Shown here: positions 59,296 to 64,000 of the stretch, in pieces
How the letters are laid out: every line of letters begins with the position of its first letter
Position numbering within the stretch: position 1 is the first letter of the stretch
DNA from: Vibrio sp. D404a
Lineage (GTDB): Bacteria; Pseudomonadota; Gammaproteobacteria; Enterobacterales; Vibrionaceae
Reading direction: 5' to 3'
NCBI RefSeq assembly: GCF_030248535.1
Contig: NZ_JAHGAJ010000008.1
Location: 161,906 to 225,905, forward strand
Length of the DNA: 64,000 nucleotides
Notes under the pieces: model-generated
Databases searched by the model: none
What the model was told of the DNA's origin: nothing
What the model saw: the letters and a program-made list of their open reading frames with translations, nothing else
Position numbers and translations under genes: made by a program

Positions 59296-61386
59296 CTATT
59301 TACACTGTAAATTAGGATTTAGACCTAACTCACTGATAACGAGTTCGAGGTCTTTTCTCAGTGAAGCTTCCGTTTGCTTACGTCCAGTAAAGTTGGTCAG
59401 CTCGCTGCACTCGCTCCATGATTTCTTTTGTAACACCTTCCAGATAATTAAGTCAGAGACTCGGCGCAACTGGTCGCGGTTCAACTCGAAGATCATATTC
59501 TCAAACATAAAACCAACACTATCGAATCCGTTGCCACCGAGTATGTAGTGATTCAACATTGCAAGGTTTTGTTGTGAGACAGTTTGGCAAGACAGAGATG
59601 CCAACAACGAACGAACAATAGAAGCCTCAAGTTCATTGTACGAAGTAGAAATCAGATAACGGAAACTGGAATTGAAATGCGACTTACCTTGTTCGAGCCA
59701 AACCTGAGACGACTTGGTTAAGGCTCTACACATGAGTAGAGAATGGCACCCACTCGCTTGGTCACGCTGGTGGCCGAGGTGCATTGGCTCAAATCCATTA
59801 CTGAACCAGAAATCAACCAACTCATCCGTTGCGCCAAAACTAGTCGCCAAATAATCGAAGTGACCTGCTGATTGAACCAAATGCGTCATCATCTGATGAC
59901 CGTAGCCTTGCCCTTGAATATCCGGATGAACAGCGATTCTCATGATTCTGAGACACGTTTGCTCGGCAGCCAAAGGGATGCCTAAGTGGTTAGCAATAAG
60001 CGCCGGAGCCAAATGCCCACGAGGTCGACGTTTACCCAACTGAATGTCTTCAATCATATTAGGTTGCAATCCACCCTCTTCGACCACCAATACACACCCC
60101 AAACATCTCTTTTCGACGAACAGAGCATGAAGCGACATTTGTGGATTATCGAGCAACTGAATCAAATCATTTGGCGATGTTTGATAATGAGCGCTAACCA
60201 ATAATCCAAAGCACTGGTCAAGTATGTAAGGATTATCAAGCAAAGCTTGCTTGTCGAACTGATGCCAAGTGGTACTACTGGTTTGAAGGTTTTCAGGTAG
60301 TGCTTCAATATCTGAATTAAGTAAGAACGTCTCAAACAACCACTCTTCTAGCGGATCACCAACACTCCAACGTATCGGCTGTTCAAGTTTAAATGAGCGC
60401 CAGTTAGGACGATGCTGAGATAACCACTTTTCAAACTTAAGACCAAAGCCTCGTCCACTGCCTTCATACCCGTGTACAGTAGTCGAAAAAACCATGCGGT
60501 GGTAGCGCTCTACCATACGCTTCAACATTGGAAGAGGAATCGCCGCCGCTTCATCCACTAAAAGCAGGTCGCAATCGGGTTGCGTTCTTAGCAGTTCATC
60601 TGGCGCAATAAAAACAATGTTACTCTGTTCGTGTACCAAGGTATGGCGGTTTAACATCGTTGAATGAGGTAATTGCTTCAAAGCATGTTCAAACAATGGT
60701 TGTACAGCTTTTACATTAGGAGCGGTAACGACAATGGTCACCGCCTTTTTAACCTGAATAATCTTGGCAGAAGCCATGCCCAATGCCGAGCTCTTACCGC
60801 GTCCGCGATCTGCAGTCAAAACCAATGGACGTTTCCGGTGACCAAACATCACCTTTTGAATCGCCTCAATGGCGTGACTTTGTTGTTCATACTGATCAAC
60901 ACAATGTTCAACTTCTACCATTTGAGGCAGTTGTGACATCAACTGCTCAAGGTTTTGCGGCGACATATCTTGAGACAAACCATACAGCTTATCGAACTGA
61001 CGTTTAATCCAGAGTTCAGAGAAAGTGGATTTATCCAAAGTCGTCGTATCGCTCTGCTTGTGTGGAAGAACCAAAAGCACCCCACCCCCAACCAAAGCAC
61101 CCAACGCAGCCGTAAAACTATTGGCATCAAACGCATTTCTAAAGTCACAGATCAACACTTGGCACTCTTGCCCTAGTAGGTGCTGGCCTTTATTGAAAGG
61201 GATTGTTTGCGTGCCGGGTACTTCCAATTCACCGAGAACGTAGGCAGCAGAGTTAGCTTTGTTTTTGAGATAAGATTGAATCTCTTGAGATTGCCACTCC
61301 ACATCGCCGGTGAGAACAACACCATAGCGATGGTTATGATGAATAGCAGTAGTAGAGAGTTGCGTTAAGAAAGGGAGAGTTGTCAT
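59296..61386 (-). CDS. tmcA: tRNA(Met) cytidine acetyltransferase
   Basis: A 696-residue enzyme. An N-terminal domain is followed by a helicase-like ATPase (LTADRGRGKSSALGMASAKI near residue 195; LLLVDEAAAIPLPML), a GNAT domain (RIAVHPDIQGQGYGHQMMTHLV near residue 495) and a C-terminal tRNA-binding part. It makes N4-acetylcytidine at the wobble base of elongator tRNA-Met. I prefer the Met at 61386 (MTTLPFL), with GGA eight bases upstream, over 61413. The last codons and stop overlap parS2 copy 5. Confidence 0.93.
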   Translation of the reverse strand: MTTLPFLTQLSTTAIHHNHRYGVVLTGDVEWQSQEIQSYLKNKANSAAYVLGELEVPGTQTIPFNKGQHLLGQECQVLICDFRNAFDANSFTAALGALVGGGVLLVLPHKQSDTTTLDKSTFSELWIKRQFDKLYGLSQDMSPQNLEQLMSQLPQMVEVEHCVDQYEQQSHAIEAIQKVMFGHRKRPLVLTADRGRGKSSALGMASAKIIQVKKAVTIVVTAPNVKAVQPLFEHALKQLPHSTMLNRHTLVHEQSNIVFIAPDELLRTQPDCDLLLVDEAAAIPLPMLKRMVERYHRMVFSTTVHGYEGSGRGFGLKFEKWLSQHRPNWRSFKLEQPIRWSVGDPLEEWLFETFLLNSDIEALPENLQTSSTTWHQFDKQALLDNPYILDQCFGLLVSAHYQTSPNDLIQLLDNPQMSLHALFVEKRCLGCVLVVEEGGLQPNMIEDIQLGKRRPRGHLAPALIANHLGIPLAAEQTCLRIMRIAVHPDIQGQGYGHQMMTHLVQSAGHFDYLATSFGATDELVDFWFSNGFEPMHLGHQRDQASGCHSLLMCRALTKSSQVWLEQGKSHFNSSFRYLISTSYNELEASIVRSLLASLSCQTVSQQNLAMLNHYILGGNGFDSVGFMFENMIFELNRDQLRRVSDLIIWKVLQKKSWSECSELTNFTGRKQTEASLRKDLELVISELGLNPNLQCK
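59298..59312. other. parS2: parS2-type centromere site, copy 5, inside the tmcA 3' end
   Basis: ATTTACACTGTAAAT overlaps the final codons of tmcA (Leu-Gln-Cys-Lys-stop). It is an exact consensus match, 46 bases from copy 4. With copies 3 and 4 it forms a cluster of three within 90 bases, about 2 kb from parB2. Confidence 0.85.
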
Positions 61387-61432
61387 AAATTGTGTCCAGA
61401 TTGGTCTACACACAGTTTATCACAGGTAAAGA

Positions 61433-61455
61433 AAAAGCCGCATCAAGCGGCTTTT
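61433..61455 (-). terminator. Terminator after parB2
   Basis: AAAAGCCGC (61433-61441) pairs with GCGGCTTTT (61447-61455) around ATCAA. On the minus strand it lies 20 bases after the parB2 stop and before the tmcA start. Confidence 0.85.
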
Positions 61456-61474
61456 AATTGGAATGGTGAGAGCG

Positions 61475-62449
61475 TTAGTTTAGCTTTGATTGAACGAAAG
61501 CCAAAATCTCTTCCATGGTCGCGTCATCAACCTTTTTAAGGTTCAATGCTAGGTTAGCACCCTTACGGCTGTATGAAGCACGGCCTTTAATTAGCTCAAC
61601 CTTAGGAGTCGCTTTTTTTGCTGGCGCTGGTGCAAGTTCAGAAATCCAATTCTCTAGTGTTTCTGTCACGTCTTTTGTTAGACGAGTGACACCTTGCGCT
61701 TCACTACGCTGCCATACAAAACCATCAGTCGCATCGCATTTCGTCAGCAAGTTTTGTTGCTGTTCTGCATTAAGTGAACCAAATTGCTTGTGAAGTTTTA
61801 CGATGGTTGGACGACCTAAGTCACTCACATTTGGATACGCTTGAAGCAGCTCTAGCGGAAGCGATGCCGCTTTCAAAGCGCCACTCACTAATGCTTCACT
61901 ACACTGGAACATTTTAGCCAGCGCTTTTTGGTCTTCAGCTTCACCTTTATCTAGCTTCGCTTGCATCTCTTTGCCTTTCTCATAAAGAGACAGTGGCTTG
62001 TGCGCATTCGCTACATCAGAAAGGAACTTAGCGTGTTCACTGTTGATGTCTTCAGCGACATAGATAAGAAACTCTTTGTCAGCAAGAATACAAGACATAC
62101 GACGACGGCTACCGTCTAAGACTTCAATCTTACCGTCTTTGTTCTTACGACCTACAGCTGGGTACTGCTGACCACGCTCTTTAAGTGTGGTTAAAACGTC
62201 TGAAAGTGCGTGTTCGTTTAGGAAAGATTGCTCACGTGCATTCTCTTCGAATACGACGGTTTGCGTTGCAACTTGATCAGCAGGAATACGTACTAGCTCA
62301 AAAGACACCATTTCTTCACCAGCAACAGCAAGTTCAATCACTTGAGCTTGCTCTTTTGCTGCTGTTTGAGCTTCTTGAGGAGTTGCTACTCGGCGCTTGT
62401 TTGCTTTACCAAATAGCTTTGCATTTAAGTCGGATGTTTTAATTGCCAT
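61475..62449 (-). CDS. parB2: Chromosome 2 partition protein ParB2
   Basis: A 324-residue ParB-type protein. The N-terminal ParB/Sulfiredoxin-like domain has the nucleotide-binding GSRRRM motif near residue 115, followed by a helix-turn-helix (ALAKMFQCSEALVSGALKAASLP, residues 178-200) and a C-terminal dimerisation part (KKATPKVELIKGRASYSRKGANLALNLKKV). It binds parS2 palindromes and loads a partition complex; six consensus sites occur in this window. It starts five bases after parA2, so the two are co-translated. Confidence 0.95.
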   Translation of the reverse strand: MAIKTSDLNAKLFGKANKRRVATPQEAQTAAKEQAQVIELAVAGEEMVSFELVRIPADQVATQTVVFEENAREQSFLNEHALSDVLTTLKERGQQYPAVGRKNKDGKIEVLDGSRRRMSCILADKEFLIYVAEDINSEHAKFLSDVANAHKPLSLYEKGKEMQAKLDKGEAEDQKALAKMFQCSEALVSGALKAASLPLELLQAYPNVSDLGRPTIVKLHKQFGSLNAEQQQNLLTKCDATDGFVWQRSEAQGVTRLTKDVTETLENWISELAPAPAKKATPKVELIKGRASYSRKGANLALNLKKVDDATMEEILAFVQSKLN

Positions 62450-62454
62450 GTTGA

Positions 62455-63672
62455 TTATCCCTGATTAAGTGAAGACCAGTTGCTGTGTAGTACACGTTCT
62501 AATTCAAGTGCACTCTTCTGTACTGCATCTTGAGCAACCGCTAGCGTCTTTTTACCGCCTTCAAAATCGCTTGTCGTTAAGTCAAAAACCGTGCTGTAAG
62601 TATCTGCGCAGGTTTCAAATGCGCGGCTACGAGGAATGGTAGCCATCATAACTTGGTCATTCAGCAGGTAGTTCATCTCGGTCAAGACAGAGACTTGTTT
62701 CTTGTTGTCATCTTCAAACATCGTCGGCATCAAGCGAATGAACTCAAGCCCTTTCCAATCATCAGGGAACATCTCATAAACCGTTGGTAGATGCTGGAAA
62801 AAGTTAACCGTCGATGCCCAGTCAAGACGCTTAGCCGCACATGGGATCAGTAACGCGTTCGACGCGTACATTGCATTCCATACCAACGGGTCAACGTGAG
62901 GACCGGTATCAATCATGATCACGTCGAAGTCATCAGCGATTTTGTCAATCAGCTTCTCTTTGAGTAGACGAACAATATCGAGAGACTGATCTTGAGATAG
63001 GCTCTGCCACGCTTCTGCGTTAAACATCGCATCTTCTGGGAATGCTGAAACGGTTTTAAGGTTCGGGTATTGGGTCGGAAGCAGTACATTTTTATGTAGG
63101 AATTCCGAGTCGACTTCTTGGCCTTCTGGTACGTTATCTAACATGATATCGACAGCTGAGTAAATGCTGTCGTGCTCTGCCCCACTGATTTGTGGGTTTA
63201 AGAAAAGACGCAGTGAACCCTGTGGGTCAAGGTCGATAAGACAAATACGGTAACGTTTATCCAAGTTCAGTGATAAGCAAGCCGCTAGGTGAACCGCAGT
63301 CATAGATTTACCTGTACCACCTTTTTGGTTCTGTACGTTGATAATCCAAGGTTTATTGTCTGCGTGTTTCTTACGTTCGTGGAACTTATCCACGCCCGCA
63401 GCGTCCATCAGCATGTGTGCTTCAGTAAGAGAAATCGAATAGTGATTAGCGTTATTTTTCGTGAACTGGTGGCCTTCCGCTTCCAGTTTAGTGATCGCAT
63501 CATCCAATTTACGACGAGTAAGACCTGAGCGTGTCTCCATCATCGCCTTAGACATTGGAGGAAAATGCTCGTCACTTCGCTCTTCCAAGATGATCTCAAT
63601 TCGGTCAGCCTGAACTTGTTGAGTCTGTTCGGCTAGCTGATAGAGCTTATCAATCGTTTGTTCTCTTTTCAT
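62455..63672 (-). CDS. parA2: Chromosome 2 partition ATPase ParA2
   Basis: A 405-residue ParA-type ATPase, the length of Vibrio cholerae ParA2. An N-terminal winged-helix region (residues 1-100, LTRRKLDDAITKLEAEGHQFT) precedes the deviant Walker A NQKGGTGKSMTAVHLA near residue 118, followed by LIDLDPQGSLRLFLNPQ and the Walker B region IMIDTGPHVDPLVWNAM. It forms filaments on DNA that move ParB2-parS2 complexes. The start is the ATG at 63672 with GGA about nine bases upstream; the TTG two codons earlier is less likely. The gene points away from the expected origin. Confidence 0.95.
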   Translation of the reverse strand: MKREQTIDKLYQLAEQTQQVQADRIEIILEERSDEHFPPMSKAMMETRSGLTRRKLDDAITKLEAEGHQFTKNNANHYSISLTEAHMLMDAAGVDKFHERKKHADNKPWIINVQNQKGGTGKSMTAVHLAACLSLNLDKRYRICLIDLDPQGSLRLFLNPQISGAEHDSIYSAVDIMLDNVPEGQEVDSEFLHKNVLLPTQYPNLKTVSAFPEDAMFNAEAWQSLSQDQSLDIVRLLKEKLIDKIADDFDVIMIDTGPHVDPLVWNAMYASNALLIPCAAKRLDWASTVNFFQHLPTVYEMFPDDWKGLEFIRLMPTMFEDDNKKQVSVLTEMNYLLNDQVMMATIPRSRAFETCADTYSTVFDLTTSDFEGGKKTLAVAQDAVQKSALELERVLHSNWSSLNQG

Positions 63673-64000
63673 TGCCAATTTCCGTAATGGTTAACTTAGT
63701 AGAAATTGTACAGCAATTAACAACAAATCCAACAAAAACATGAACATTCATTTATGAGTGAAATCACATAAAATTGATTGCCTGTAATGTTTTCTGTGTT
63801 ACGCAGCAGTGACAGGTGAACAAAAAATGACTAAAAACAACCGCTGTAATGCGGCACATTCTTCGATAAATTTAAAGTGTTACATTGTCACTAATTTACA
63901 ATGTAAATGAATTTTACCCCTTTTTCGTCGGAACGATTGAAATTCAAGCACAGATTACGGTGAATGTGATTTCGATTGAAAAACAGGTTCTGAGGTTCTG
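63673..64000. other. Upstream region of parA2, left border of the ori2 region
   Basis: An A/T-rich region with no gene. It should carry the parAB2 promoter and, in Vibrio, leads into the rctA/ori2 segment. I see an octamer CTGTAATG twice (63782-63789, 63844-63851), a small hairpin CCGC/GCGG (63841-63854), a degenerate parS2-like sequence (63879-63891, three mismatches) and an exact parS2 at 63894-63908. No 12-mer iteron array or DnaA box cluster is in view; they should lie further right. Confidence 0.55.
63894..63908. other. parS2: parS2-type centromere site, copy 6
   Basis: ATTTACAATGTAAAT, a perfect palindrome fitting NTTTACANTGTAAAN. It lies 222 bases upstream of the parA2 start. In Vibrio cholerae a parS2 site lies in the equivalent rctA region and lets ParB2 influence replication control. 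Confidence 0.88.

Noticed and set aside
1..64000. Insertion sequences, integrases, tRNA or rRNA genes, CRISPR arrays
   Set aside because: None was seen: no transposase or integrase protein, no tRNA cloverleaf that I could recognise, and no regularly spaced repeats.

Overview
This window looks like a stretch of the second chromosome of a Vibrio species, close to its replication origin. The anchors are a parB2-parA2 pair at the right end (61475-63672), with sequences typical of Vibrio chromosome 2, and six exact matches to the Vibrio parS2 centromere consensus (NTTTACANTGTAAAN) scattered through the window. A QnrS-like chromosomal qnr, the agmatine/putrescine operon, a putA-putP cluster under an AraC regulator, and a LapBCDG operon all fit Vibrio; the qnr type is compatible with the splendidus clade. 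Species cannot be fixed from the sequence alone. ori2 and rctB should lie just to the right, beyond base 64000.

Layout. 1-3981: an ABC importer operon (two permeases, a periplasmic binding protein, an alkaline-phosphatase-superfamily enzyme) with a divergent GntR/UTRA regulator, probably for an organophosphonate or phosphoester. 4174-5336: an orphan secreted protein and qnr. 5663-14600: one eight-gene operon (puuD-puuR-puuC-puuB-aguB-aguA-gabD-gabT), facing divergent puuA and an NhaC-type antiporter. Together they encode agmatine to putrescine to gamma-glutamyl intermediates to GABA to succinate, with PuuR-type operators between the two arms. 17862-22563: an SDR/DUF4345 pair with a divergent LysR gene, then AraC, GNAT and hydrolase genes. 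22674-31142: cell-surface and envelope genes (small YadA-type autotransporter, HlyD pair, DUF1254-DUF1254-outer-membrane-protein operon) with two short LysR regulators. A near-identical 27-31 bp dyad precedes both the autotransporter and the DUF1254 operon. 31290-38323: CtlX hydrolase, an ABC exporter, MarR plus cation-efflux pair, DUF445, an Lrp-type regulator and two very small proteins.

38789-45282 is the proline module: putP, a stand-alone ALDH-superfamily domain, putA and an AraC regulator. 45283-45906 has no convincing protein gene. It holds a cluster of GATC-centred sites, including one match to the RctB 12-mer as I recall it, and a hairpin-rich segment ending in a strong terminator, which I read as a candidate structured RNA. 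45907-50794 holds a PAS-LuxR regulator, pdxH and a DctB/DctD-like two-component pair whose regulator has a decayed AAA+ domain. 50906-57077 is a LapC-LapG-LapD-LapB operon for c-di-GMP-controlled retention and secretion of a giant adhesin; the adhesin gene is not here. 57178-63672 holds a FapA/DUF342 protein, a parS2 cluster, tmcA, parB2 and parA2.

The most promising leads for undescribed biology are the structured RNA with its GATC-site cluster (45351-45745), the shared dyad of the autotransporter and DUF1254 operons, the split PutA C-terminal domain, the decayed sigma54-type regulator, and the dispersed parS2 sites, one of which is written into the last codons of tmcA.
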